A DNA stretch of 64,000 nucleotides from JBEKCB01 sp052139675 (lineage in GTDB: Bacteria > Planctomycetota > Brocadiia > CAIUPP01). The translations under genes were made by a program, and so were the position numbers. Below the pieces are notes generated by a model. It worked only from the letters and a program-made list of their open reading frames with translations. It ran no database searches and was not told where the DNA came from. This document shows positions 34,907 to 42,412 of this stretch, in pieces. The stretch's first letter is position 1. Every line of letters starts with the position of its first letter. The stretch covers positions 10,623 through 74,622 of the forward strand of contig JBKQWE010000065.1 in assembly GCA_052139675.1 (NCBI GenBank). The letters are read 5' to 3'.

Positions 34907-36082
34907 TCAGCCGCCGGTGGCGGGATTCTCGCGGGTGAAGGGGCTGATGGAACGCAGGCGCTGGATGATGCCGGGGAGCGCGGCGATCACCGCGTCCACG
35001 TCCGCGTCGGTGTTGTAGCGGCTCAGGCTCATGCGGATGGAGCCGTGGGCGAAGGTGAATGGGATGCCCATGGCGCGCAGGACGTGCGAGGGTTCGAGCG
35101 AGCCGGAGGTGCACGCGGAGCCGGATGAGGCGCAGATGCCGGCCTGGTCGAGCAGCAGCAGGATCGCTTCGCCCTCGACGAATTCGTACGAGATGTTGCT
35201 GGTGTTCGGCAGGCGCTCTTTGGCGCTGCCGTTGCGGCGCGAGTCCGGGACGCGCGCGAGGAGTTCTTTTTCGAGCCGGTCGCGCAGCGCCGGGATGCGC
35301 GTGTTCTCGTCGGCCATGGCGCTTTTCGCCAGCTCGGCCGCCTTGCCGAGGGCGACGATCGAGGCGACGTTCTCCGTCCCCGCGCGCCGCCCGTGCTCCT
35401 GGTGGCCGCCGATCATGCACGGCGTGAACCGCGTGCCTTTGCGGACGTACAGCACGCCGACGCCTTTCGGCGCGTGCAGTTTATGCCCGCTGAGCGAGAG
35501 CATGTCCACGGCGGTGCGCTTGAGGTCGAGCGGCAGCTTGCCGACGGACTGGACCGCGTCGGTGTGGAAGAGGATGCCGCGCTCGCGGCACAGTTCGGCG
35601 ATGCGCTCGATCGGGAAGAGGACGCCCGTCTCGTTGTTCGCGTGCATGACCGTGACGATGGCCGTGTCCGGCGCGAGCGCGGCCTCGATCTCGGCCAGGT
35701 CGAGCAGACCCTCGGGGTTGACGGAGATCTCGGTGACCCGATAGCCATGGTCGGCCAGCCACCGGCAGAACGAGTGCACGGCGGGATGCTCGACGCGCGT
35801 GGTGACGATGTGGCGCCTGGCCGGATCGGTCTCGAGGCCGCTGCGGATGGCGCTCACGTCGCTCTCCGTGCCGCAACTGGTGAAGACGATCTCCTCCGGC
35901 TCGGCGCCGATGAGGGCGGCGACCTGCTCGCGCGCCTTGCGGATGTCGTGGGCGACGGTCCCGCCGAAGGTGTGCATGGAGGACGGGTTGCCGTAGCGGT
36001 CCTTGAGGAACGGCAGCATGACCTCGAGCACCTCGGGCGCCACGGCGGTCGTCGCGTTGTTGTCGAGATAGACCACCTTCAT
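34907..36082 (-). CDS. nifS: Cysteine desulfurase, NifS/IscS type
   Basis: PLP enzyme that removes sulfur from cysteine for Fe-S cluster and thionucleoside synthesis. The 391-residue protein has H99 in VEHPAV, the PLP lysine K201 in LSLSGHKLHAPKG, and the mobile catalytic cysteine C324 in SSGSACTSGSLEP. It overlaps nifU by four bases (ATGA). Its last 120 bases are duplicated at 33995-34114 beyond the HEPN/MNT module. It could also supply sulfur to MnmA. Confidence 0.96.
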   Translation of the reverse strand: MKVVYLDNNATTAVAPEVLEVMLPFLKDRYGNPSSMHTFGGTVAHDIRKAREQVAALIGAEPEEIVFTSCGTESDVSAIRSGLETDPARRHIVTTRVEHPAVHSFCRWLADHGYRVTEISVNPEGLLDLAEIEAALAPDTAIVTVMHANNETGVLFPIERIAELCRERGILFHTDAVQSVGKLPLDLKRTAVDMLSLSGHKLHAPKGVGVLYVRKGTRFTPCMIGGHQEHGRRAGTENVASIVALGKAAELAKSAMADENTRIPALRDRLEKELLARVPDSRRNGSAKERLPNTSNISYEFVEGEAILLLLDQAGICASSGSACTSGSLEPSHVLRAMGIPFTFAHGSIRMSLSRYNTDADVDAVIAALPGIIQRLRSISPFTRENPATGG

Positions 36083-36924
36083 TTGGGCGCCTCCTCAAGG
36101 ACGAGATCGGGGTCCACGATCTCGCGCAGTTTCTTCTCGACGTAGCCGCGGAGCGTGGCCTCGGCGCCGATGCAATGGGCGCACGTGCCGCGCAGCGCCA
36201 CGGTGACGCGGTTGCCGTCCACGTCCACCAGCTCGATGTCGCCGCCGTCGGTGCGAAGCGCGGGGCCGATCTCGCGGTCGAGCGTTTCCTGGATCAGCCT
36301 GATCTTCTGGATGTTCGTCAGCCGCCGGCCCGACGCGGCCTGCGGCCCCGCGGCGCGCGCCTCGGCCGCGACTTCGGCGATCAGCTCCTCGATCAGCGGC
36401 TTGCACCCGCCGCAGCCGCCGCCGGCCTTCGTGTAATGGGTGACGTCCTCGACCGTCTTGAGCCGGTTCTCGCGGACGACGCGCTTGATCTCCTCGTCCG
36501 TCACGCCGAAGCACTTGCAGATGACGTTGCCCTGCTGGTGCTTCGCGGCGCCCTGGCCGCGGTAGTTGGCGATGGCCGCTTCGAGGGCCTCGCGTCCCAT
36601 CACCGAGCAATGCATCTTCTCCGGCGGGATGCCGCCGAGGTAATCGGCGATGTCCTGGTTCGTGATGCGCGAGGCCTCCTCGACCGACTTGCCCTTGACC
36701 ATCTCGGTGAGCGCCGAGGCGGAAGCGATGGCGCTGCCGCAGCCGAAGGTCTTAAATTTCGCCTCCTCGATCACGCCGGTGCGGTCGTCCACTTTCAGGA
36801 AGAGCTTCAGCGCGTCGCCGCACGCAAGCGAGCCGACCTCGCCCACGCCGCTGGGCTTCTCGATCTCGCCCACGTTCCGCGGATGGAAGAAATGATCTTT
36901 GAGCTTCTCGGAATAGTCCCACAT
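36079..36924 (-). CDS. nifU: Full-length NifU Fe-S scaffold protein
   Basis: A 281-residue, three-domain scaffold: the N-terminal IscU-like domain (WDYSEKLKDHFFHPRNVG, with cysteines in SLACGD, FGCGSA and HCSVMG), a central BFD-like [2Fe-2S] domain (CKCFGV, then GGGCGGCKP), and a C-terminal Nfu domain (TDGGDIELVDV, GTCAHCIG). The start MWDYSEKL at 36924 has GGAGAAGG upstream and fits the family; the longer frame is rejected. Together with nifS it forms a simple NIF-type cluster assembly operon without other nif genes, so it probably serves general Fe-S biogenesis. Confidence 0.95.
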   Translation of the reverse strand: MWDYSEKLKDHFFHPRNVGEIEKPSGVGEVGSLACGDALKLFLKVDDRTGVIEEAKFKTFGCGSAIASASALTEMVKGKSVEEASRITNQDIADYLGGIPPEKMHCSVMGREALEAAIANYRGQGAAKHQQGNVICKCFGVTDEEIKRVVRENRLKTVEDVTHYTKAGGGCGGCKPLIEELIAEVAAEARAAGPQAASGRRLTNIQKIRLIQETLDREIGPALRTDGGDIELVDVDGNRVTVALRGTCAHCIGAEATLRGYVEKKLREIVDPDLVLEEAPK

Positions 36925-36971
36925 GGTCGCCTTCTCCTCTCTGGCCCGATTCCCCTCGATCCACATAGTTT

Positions 36972-37000
36972 ATTATATCGCTCAGGTATCGCGCGGGCAA
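36972..37000 (-). promoter_or_regulatory. Sigma-70 promoter of nifU-nifS
   Basis: On the minus strand TTGCCC (37000-36995), 17 bases, TATAAT (36977-36972), about 48 bases before the nifU start. Confidence 0.75.
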
Positions 37001-37041
37001 CCGATGTTGACCTCTGCGTCGCGCGGATGTAGCATGTCGGC

Positions 37042-37362
37042 ATGGAGCGCGAAAAGAAACATCCCGGCGCAAAGTCCAAGGCGACCTCGGAACCGGACGC
37101 GATGGCCCGGCTGGTCGGCTCGGTCGTCGTGCTCGACACGTCCACGCCTTACGTCTACCTGGGCCGGCTCAAGGAATGGCAGGAGCATTACCTGGTGCTC
37201 AGCGACGCGGACGTGCACGACACCTCCGAAGGGCACAGCGGCAAGGACCTGTACGTCCTCGAGGCGCGGCGCAACGGCGTCCAGAAGAACCGGAACGAGG
37301 TGACTGTCCGGCGGAGCCTGGTGGTCAGCGTCTCGAAGATTGACGACGTGGTGCTTTACTGA
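37042..37362 (+). CDS. Conserved small protein of unknown function
   Basis: A 106-residue protein with a beta-rich core (LVGSVVVLDTSTPYVYLGRL, then WQEHYLVLSDADVHD) and a C-terminal RRSLVVSVSKIDDVVLY strand pair. The alternating pattern resembles a small beta-barrel or Sm-like fold, and I recall similar unannotated proteins in PVC-type bacteria, but I cannot name a family. No Shine-Dalgarno is obvious. It precedes the DUF188 gene by nine bases and may be cotranscribed. Confidence 0.7.
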   Translation: MEREKKHPGAKSKATSEPDAMARLVGSVVVLDTSTPYVYLGRLKEWQEHYLVLSDADVHDTSEGHSGKDLYVLEARRNGVQKNRNEVTVRRSLVVSVSKIDDVVLY

Positions 37363-37370
37363 GCCGCCGC

Positions 37371-37820
37371 ATGAAGTCGCGCGTGCTGGTGGATGCGGAC
37401 GCCTGCCCGGTCCGGCGCGAAATCGCCCGCGCGGCGGAACGTTGCGGAATCGAGGCGCTGTTCTTTGCGAATTCGTCGCAGGAGGCGGCCGATTCCTCGA
37501 ACCCGCGGACGGTGCGCGTGGACGACCGGCCCGATGCGGCCGATTTCGCCATCGCGACGCAATGCCGCGCAGGCGACCTGGTGGTGACCGACGACATCGG
37601 CCTGGCCGCGCTCGTCACCGGCAAAGGAGCGAGCGCGATTTCCAGCCGAGGCCGCTTCTTCCGCCCCGAGGTTCTTCCGCTGCTGCTCGCCGAGCGCCAT
37701 CGCTCGCGGAAGGCGCGCCGCGCCGGCGGCCGAACGCGCGGCCCGCGCGCCCTGACTGCCGCGGACCGCCGCCGGTTCGCCGCCGCCCTGGATGAATGGC
37801 TCCGGCGGAACGAATCCTGA
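37371..37820 (+). CDS. UPF0178/DUF188 protein (YaiI/YqxD family)
   Basis: A 149-residue protein with the family hallmarks: VLVDADACPVRREIARAAER at the N-terminus, RTVRVDDRPDAADFAIA in the middle, and DLVVTDDIGLAA, all acidic clusters typical of a PIN-like nuclease fold. The last part (RRAGGRTRGPRALTAADRRR) is the conserved basic tail. The biochemical role of the family is not established. Confidence 0.92.
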   Translation: MKSRVLVDADACPVRREIARAAERCGIEALFFANSSQEAADSSNPRTVRVDDRPDAADFAIATQCRAGDLVVTDDIGLAALVTGKGASAISSRGRFFRPEVLPLLLAERHRSRKARRAGGRTRGPRALTAADRRRFAAALDEWLRRNES

Positions 37821-37858
37821 ACGGCGCCGACACGCCTCGCCTGAACCCGCCGCGCCGC

Positions 37859-37887
37859 TTGACCATCCCAATGCGCCGTCATACAAT
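37859..37887 (+). promoter_or_regulatory. Sigma-70 promoter of the PIN-PhoH gene
   Basis: TTGACC (37859-37864), 17 bases, TACAAT (37882-37887), giving a leader of about 50 bases. Confidence 0.7.
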
Positions 37888-37943
37888 CACGCTGTGCGCC
37901 GAAGCCGCTGAAACTTCCCGGTTTGCGAGAGGGACGGAAACCT

Positions 37944-39251
37944 ATGAAGAAAAGCTTCGTCCTGGACACGAACGTTCTCCTTCACAACCCTGCCGCGATC
38001 GAGTCGTTCGCGGACAACGAGGTGGTGATCCCGATGGACGTGATCGAGGAGCTCGACCGGTTCAAGGGGCAGAACAACGAGCTCGGGCGCAACGCGCGGC
38101 AGGTGGTCCGCACGCTCGACCGCCTCCGCGGCCAGGGCAGCCTGCGCGACGGCGTGACGCTCAAGGAGACCGGCGGAACGGTGCGCGTCGCGCTCGAGCC
38201 CGGCGCGCTCGAGGGCACCGGCCTGCGGCTCAGCCTGCCCGACAACCGCATCGTCGCCGTCGCCAATGAGATCATGAACTCGGGCCGGCCGGTGATCTTC
38301 GTCTCGAAGGACGTGAACGCCCGCATCAAGGCCGACGCGCTCGGCATCAAGACGATGGACTTCGAGAAGGAGAAGGTGGACTTCGACACGCTGTACTGCG
38401 GCTGGCGCGAACTGGCGATCCCGGGCGACTCCATTGACCAGCTCCACGCGCGGAAGTTCCTGCCGAACGACGGCCTGGGCCTGATCCCGAACGAGTTCGG
38501 CGTCTTCCGCGACGCGGCGAACCCGAAGCATACCGCGCTGGCGCGCTGCGCGCCGGACGGCAAGAGCGTCGGCCTGCTCCGCTACGGCGAGGCGAAACCG
38601 ATGGGCGTCACCGCGCGGAACATGCAGCAGCGCATGGCCATCGAGCTGCTCTGCAGCGAAGAGATCCAGCTCGTCAGCCTGGTCGGCCAGGCCGGCACCG
38701 GCAAGACGCTCCTGGCGCTCGCCTGCGGGCTGGCGCAGGTCATGCACGAGCGGCGCTACGACAAGGTGCTCGTCTCGCGGCCGATCATGCCGCTGGGCAA
38801 GGACATCGGCTACCTGCCCGGCTCCGTCGAGGAGAAGCTCGGCCACTGGATGCTGCCGATCTACGACAACCTCGAATATCTCCTGACGCTCAAGGGCGGC
38901 AAGTCCGAGCCCGGGAAGAAGGTCGAGGACTTCCTGCGGTCGGGCGTCATCCAGCTCGAGGCGCTGACGTACATCCGCGGCCGCAGCATCCCGCGCGAGT
39001 TCATGATCGTGGACGAGGCGCAGAACCTCACGCCGCACGAGGTCAAGACCATCGTCAGCCGCGCCGGAGAGGACACCAAAGTCGTGCTCACCGGCGACCC
39101 GTACCAGATTGACAATCCTTACCTCGACGCGAGCAGCAACGGGCTGACGTACACCGCCGAGCGGCTCAAGGGCAAGGCGCTCTTCGGCCACGTGACGCTG
39201 ACGCGCTCCGAGCGCAGCGAGCTGGCCTCGCTGGCCGCGGCGGAGCTGTAA
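37944..39251 (+). CDS. phoH2: PIN-PhoH fusion (PhoH2/YlaK type), predicted RNase and ATPase
   Basis: A 435-residue protein combining an N-terminal PIN nuclease domain (SFVLDTNVLLHNP, residues 3-15, with VIEELDRFK) and a C-terminal PhoH ATPase domain with Walker A GQAGTGKT (about residues 248-255) and Walker B EFMIVDEAQNLT. PhoH2 proteins of this layout unwind and cut RNA. The ATG at 37944 is preceded by GAGGGACGG; a shorter leader frame from 37923 is not favoured. It has its own promoter. Confidence 0.93.
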   Translation: MKKSFVLDTNVLLHNPAAIESFADNEVVIPMDVIEELDRFKGQNNELGRNARQVVRTLDRLRGQGSLRDGVTLKETGGTVRVALEPGALEGTGLRLSLPDNRIVAVANEIMNSGRPVIFVSKDVNARIKADALGIKTMDFEKEKVDFDTLYCGWRELAIPGDSIDQLHARKFLPNDGLGLIPNEFGVFRDAANPKHTALARCAPDGKSVGLLRYGEAKPMGVTARNMQQRMAIELLCSEEIQLVSLVGQAGTGKTLLALACGLAQVMHERRYDKVLVSRPIMPLGKDIGYLPGSVEEKLGHWMLPIYDNLEYLLTLKGGKSEPGKKVEDFLRSGVIQLEALTYIRGRSIPREFMIVDEAQNLTPHEVKTIVSRAGEDTKVVLTGDPYQIDNPYLDASSNGLTYTAERLKGKALFGHVTLTRSERSELASLAAAEL

Positions 39252-39298
39252 ATTCAAGGAGCGCGGAGGAGAAGGCGCCGCGGCGACGGAGACGAAGC

Positions 39299-40276
39299 AT
39301 GCTCGTGCTCGCAGACCTGGTGGCGCTTGCGGTGATCGTCTTCTATGCCGTCCGCGGCTTCAGGCGCGGTCTGACCGCAAGCCTGCTGGGGCTTCTGGGC
39401 GTTGCCTGTTCCTTCGTCGCGGCGTGGCTGCTCTGGGAGTGGGCGGGGCGGCTTCTGAACGCGTCCTTCGGCATGCCGATGGTCCTCGCCTGCGCGCTCG
39501 GCGCGTCGCTCGTCTTCCTCGTTGCCTACGTCCTGTTTTTCTTGACCGTGCATCTCATCCGCCGGCGAAGAAAGTCCGGGAAGACGCAGGCCGCCGCGAA
39601 ACCGAAATATCCGTGGGCGGATAAACTGTCGGGCGCAGCCCTCGGCGCGTGCGTCGGCCTCCTGATGGCGGCGGCGCTGGTCTGGATGTATACCGCGGCG
39701 GGGCTGACGCCGGGAGCCGCGGGATGGCCCGATATCCGGGACTCGATGGCTGCCCGTCTTTCCGGCTTCATCATCGGTTCCGAGGCCTGGCTTTTCGCGC
39801 GGATCGCGACGGACAACCCGGCGCTGTCCCGGATCGTCGCCCAATCCGTGAGCGACCCGAAGGCCGCCGTCGCGGATGTCCAGCGCATCAAGCAGAACCC
39901 CAAAGTTGCCGCGCTCCTCGACGACGGCGAGTTCACCGCCGCGGTATACAAGGGCGACGCGGAAGCGATCAAGGCCAACCCGCGCTGGAAGCGGCTCCTG
40001 GATGATCCCGATTTCCTCCGCAGCGCGAGAGAGTTGGGGCTTCTTCCAGCGGAGTCAGACTCCGCCTCCACGCCGGAGCAGGCGGCGGACCAACTCGCGC
40101 GCGTCGGCCGGAAAATGACTCAGATCAGCGCTGACCCGGAAGTGCAGGACATCCTGCGGGACAAGGACTTTCAGGAGACGCTGAACGACGGAGATTTAGG
40201 CAAACTCATGCAGGACGAACGCACGTGGAAACTGGCCGGCCGCGTCATGCAGATCGTCAGGGCCGACCAGCAGTAG
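39299..40276 (+). CDS. cvpA: CvpA-family membrane protein with C-terminal repeats
   Basis: A 325-residue protein. The first 150 residues hold four transmembrane helices in the CvpA (colicin V production) pattern, opening with LADLVALAVIVFYAVRGFRR. The C-terminal cytoplasmic or periplasmic part (about 190-320) has repeated segments of the type NPxVAxLLxDxxF and DPEVQDILRDKDFQ. CvpA proteins influence envelope homeostasis and, in enterobacteria, colicin V export. GGAGA precedes the start. It follows phoH2 after 47 bases. Confidence 0.82.
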   Translation: MLVLADLVALAVIVFYAVRGFRRGLTASLLGLLGVACSFVAAWLLWEWAGRLLNASFGMPMVLACALGASLVFLVAYVLFFLTVHLIRRRRKSGKTQAAAKPKYPWADKLSGAALGACVGLLMAAALVWMYTAAGLTPGAAGWPDIRDSMAARLSGFIIGSEAWLFARIATDNPALSRIVAQSVSDPKAAVADVQRIKQNPKVAALLDDGEFTAAVYKGDAEAIKANPRWKRLLDDPDFLRSARELGLLPAESDSASTPEQAADQLARVGRKMTQISADPEVQDILRDKDFQETLNDGDLGKLMQDERTWKLAGRVMQIVRADQQ

Positions 40277-40293
40277 CGTCCTCAAGCGCGATG

Positions 40294-40773
40294 CTATTTG
40301 GAACCGGGCGGTTTCGGCGGTTGCGAGTCGCGCAAAGACTTCAGCGCTTCCACGTCGGCCAGGTCCTTCGCCCGCCCGCAGGCTCTCTTGTTCCGAATCA
40401 GGTCATCAAGCGACAGGACGCGAACTTGGATTCCTTCGATCTCGATCTCCATGGCACGCGCCGATGCCTCGTCGAACCGCAGACCGGTTGCGCCGGTAAT
40501 GATGTCAATTCTTCGGGGCGCGATTCCGATCTGGAAAATCGTATCGTCCTTCTGAAGGTCAGCCTCCGTCAGGTCATGCATCGGGGCGCCGAAGCGCTCC
40601 AGCGCTCGTAAGACCGCGCGGGCGTTGTCGGGCGACGGCATGACCCAGATGTCAATGTCCATCGTCGCGCGCGGATATCCGTGCACGGCCATGGCATACG
40701 CGCCGACGAGGAGGAACTTAGCGTTTTCGCCGGCTAAGGCGTGTAATATGTCTCTGTAATCTTTGTTTAACAT
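40294..40773 (-). CDS. Nucleotidyltransferase, AbiEii/DUF6036-like
   Basis: A 159-residue nucleotidyltransferase-fold protein: FLLVGAYAMAVHGYPRATMD then IDIWV gives the helix, GYxRxTxD turn and DxD metal site, and RIDIITGATGLRFDEA is the next strand. Members include toxins and antitoxins of type IV toxin-antitoxin or abortive infection systems. No clear HEPN partner is present, but a 63-residue frame overlaps its start on the same strand. It is orphan or paired with that small protein. Confidence 0.8.
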   Translation of the reverse strand: MLNKDYRDILHALAGENAKFLLVGAYAMAVHGYPRATMDIDIWVMPSPDNARAVLRALERFGAPMHDLTEADLQKDDTIFQIGIAPRRIDIITGATGLRFDEASARAMEIEIEGIQVRVLSLDDLIRNKRACGRAKDLADVEALKSLRDSQPPKPPGSK

Positions 40774-40909
40774 CGTACCGCTTGCTCAGCGAGGCCGCTT
40801 CCTTCGTGAGGGGCCAGACCAGACCGAGGCGATAGGCTCCTGAACCCGGGACGAAATCATCATCGCTGCGATCGCCCATGCGTCTCTTGCTCGTCCGTGA
40901 CCTGTTCAT
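40718..40909 (-). CDS. Possible small partner protein of the nucleotidyltransferase
   Basis: A 63-residue frame reading RMGDRSDDDFVPGSGAYRLG, then LVWPLTKEAASLSKRYDVKQ, ending in a basic tail. It overlaps the nucleotidyltransferase start by 56 bases in another frame. Amino-acid use is sensible and the composition is not that of an antisense shadow. An ATG at 40879 (MGDRSD) may be the real start. I do not recognise the family; the overlap weakens the case. Confidence 0.42.
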   Translation of the reverse strand: MNRSRTSKRRMGDRSDDDFVPGSGAYRLGLVWPLTKEAASLSKRYDVKQRLQRHITRLSRRKR

Positions 40910-40930
40910 GGCTTAACGCTACCACTTGGC

Positions 40931-41692
40931 CTAACGTGAAGCAATGCGATTCGGCCGCCGGTCGAGGCGCGCGCGCAGCCAGCCGGGGCGATTGGTGATG
41001 ATGCCGTCAATTCCCAGCCCGGCCAGCCACCGCGCCACAGGGGCGGAATCCACCGTCCAGACGCGGAATTTCAGGCGCGCGGCCTTCACGCGATTCACCA
41101 TGCGCGCGTCAATGAACGGCGCCCCGCGGAGATGAAGGCCGTTCATCCCCGCCTCGGCCGCCCGGCGGATCAACGCATCGGCCTCCGCGGCTGCCCGCGG
41201 CGCGGCCGGCTGCCTCAGGGCGCAGAGCCATCCGGCTTCGACGCCGGGAAATTTACGCTTCACGACTTCCATCGTCTGCAGCGAGAAACTCTGGAGGATG
41301 AGTCGGCGGCGCATGCCCGGTTCGGCGAGGATCTTCCGCAACTCGGGGACGATCTCGGCGCCGGATTTGATCTCGATGAGCAACCGTTTTCCTGCGGGGA
41401 CGGTCCGCACGACTTCGTCCAGCGTCGGGATCCGCGTGCCGGCCCATTTCGCGCCTTTCCATCGGCCGAAGTCCAGCGCGCGGAGCTCGGCCAGCGTCAG
41501 GCCGCAGACCTTGCGATTCAATCCGCCGGTCCGGCGCGTGGTCGCGTCGTGGCTGACGACGAGCCGGCCGTCGCGGGACAAGCGGACGTCCAGTTCCGCA
41601 ACGTCCGCGCCTTGCTTCCAGGCCAGGCGGAAGGCCGGCAGGGTGTTCTCCGGCGCGGAGCGCGACGCGCCGCGATGAGCGATGATTTCCAC
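40931..41692 (-). CDS. glpQ: Glycerophosphodiester phosphodiesterase family protein
   Basis: A 253-residue GDPD-fold TIM barrel. The motif IIAHRGASRSAPENT carries the catalytic histidine, ELDVRLSRDGRLVVSHD gives the metal-binding acidic pair and second histidine, and RLLIEIKS the later glutamate. There is no signal peptide, so it is cytoplasmic, like UgpQ. It would hydrolyse glycerophosphodiesters to glycerol-3-phosphate and an alcohol. It lies 19 bases downstream of vapC on the same strand. Confidence 0.92.
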   Translation of the reverse strand: MEIIAHRGASRSAPENTLPAFRLAWKQGADVAELDVRLSRDGRLVVSHDATTRRTGGLNRKVCGLTLAELRALDFGRWKGAKWAGTRIPTLDEVVRTVPAGKRLLIEIKSGAEIVPELRKILAEPGMRRRLILQSFSLQTMEVVKRKFPGVEAGWLCALRQPAAPRAAAEADALIRRAAEAGMNGLHLRGAPFIDARMVNRVKAARLKFRVWTVDSAPVARWLAGLGIDGIITNRPGWLRARLDRRPNRIASR

Positions 41693-41711
41693 GGGCGTCC
41701 TCCGGGACCGC

Positions 41712-42110
41712 TTATGCCACGTTCACGCATTCGAGTTTCGCGTGGGAAGCGATGGCCACGAAATCACGGTCATTGTGCAGCAACTGCGCGCGGTTTTCGA
41801 TGCAGCAGGCAGCGATCATGCAGTCCACCGAGTTGCGGATCGTGACGCCTCTGGCGCGCAGCGACCGATAGATGTGCGCGGCGGAAAGGAACGTTTCGCG
41901 CGACATCTCGAGAAAGAGGAAGTTCCGCAGGACGGATTCAAGCCTCGCGCACTCCGCATCTGCCCGGATGCCCTGGAGAATTTCGGCGAGGATGACTCCG
42001 CAAAGAGCGACGTCCTCGCCGTCCTCGATCAACGATTTCAGCCGGCGCACCTGGGGCGTCGGACGGCCTGCAAAGAAGTCAACCCAGACGGTCGTATCCA
42101 CTACGACCAT
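41712..42110 (-). CDS. vapC: VapC-type PIN-domain toxin
   Basis: A 132-residue PIN ribonuclease. VVVDTTVWVDFFAG holds the first metal-binding aspartate, ILAEILQG the glutamate, and IRNSVDCMIAACCIE with LLHNDRDF the C-terminal acidic residues. GAGGA lies seven bases upstream of the ATG at 42110. It overlaps the antitoxin gene by ten bases. Confidence 0.92.
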   Translation of the reverse strand: MVVVDTTVWVDFFAGRPTPQVRRLKSLIEDGEDVALCGVILAEILQGIRADAECARLESVLRNFLFLEMSRETFLSAAHIYRSLRARGVTIRNSVDCMIAACCIENRAQLLHNDRDFVAIASHAKLECVNVA

Positions 42111-42313
42111 CGGAAAGTCCTCGTCCGGCGCATCGCCGGCAGGGGGCCCTCCCAGCGGACCTTGCCCTCGAACGCAAGGATTCTCTTGCACTCTTCCCTG
42201 CGCAGCAGTTCCCTGAGCGCATGGTCCACCAGCGCGCGGCGGGTCTTCAGGCCCGTGGCCCGCATGCCGGCTTTCATGAGCTTTTCGTCAATGACGATGT
42301 TCGTTCTCTTCAT
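42101..42313 (-). CDS. vapB: VapB-type antitoxin
   Basis: A 70-residue antitoxin. The start MKRTNIVIDEKLMKAG fits the ribbon-helix-helix VapB group (type II antitoxin, DUF2191-like), and TRRALVDHALRELLRR is the following helix. GGGAGG precedes the ATG. A 28-base perfect dyad lies in its promoter. Confidence 0.9.
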   Translation of the reverse strand: MKRTNIVIDEKLMKAGMRATGLKTRRALVDHALRELLRREECKRILAFEGKVRWEGPLPAMRRTRTFRWS

Positions 42314-42342
42314 CGCAGGCCTCCCGGACCGTGGCCGAACCA

Positions 42343-42376
42343 TACACATAATAGCATGCCATTATGTGTAGCGCAA
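42343..42376 (-). promoter_or_regulatory. vapBC promoter and palindromic operator
   Basis: TACACATAAT (42343-42352) and ATTATGTGTA (42361-42370) form a perfect 10-base inverted repeat around AGCATGCC. On the minus strand TTGCGC (42376-42371), 17 bases, TATTAT (42353-42348) is the promoter, so the operator covers the spacer and -10 box. Confidence 0.85.
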
Positions 42377-42412
42377 ATGAGGGGACGATGAGCGCTTCGC
42401 GCATACATCGGA

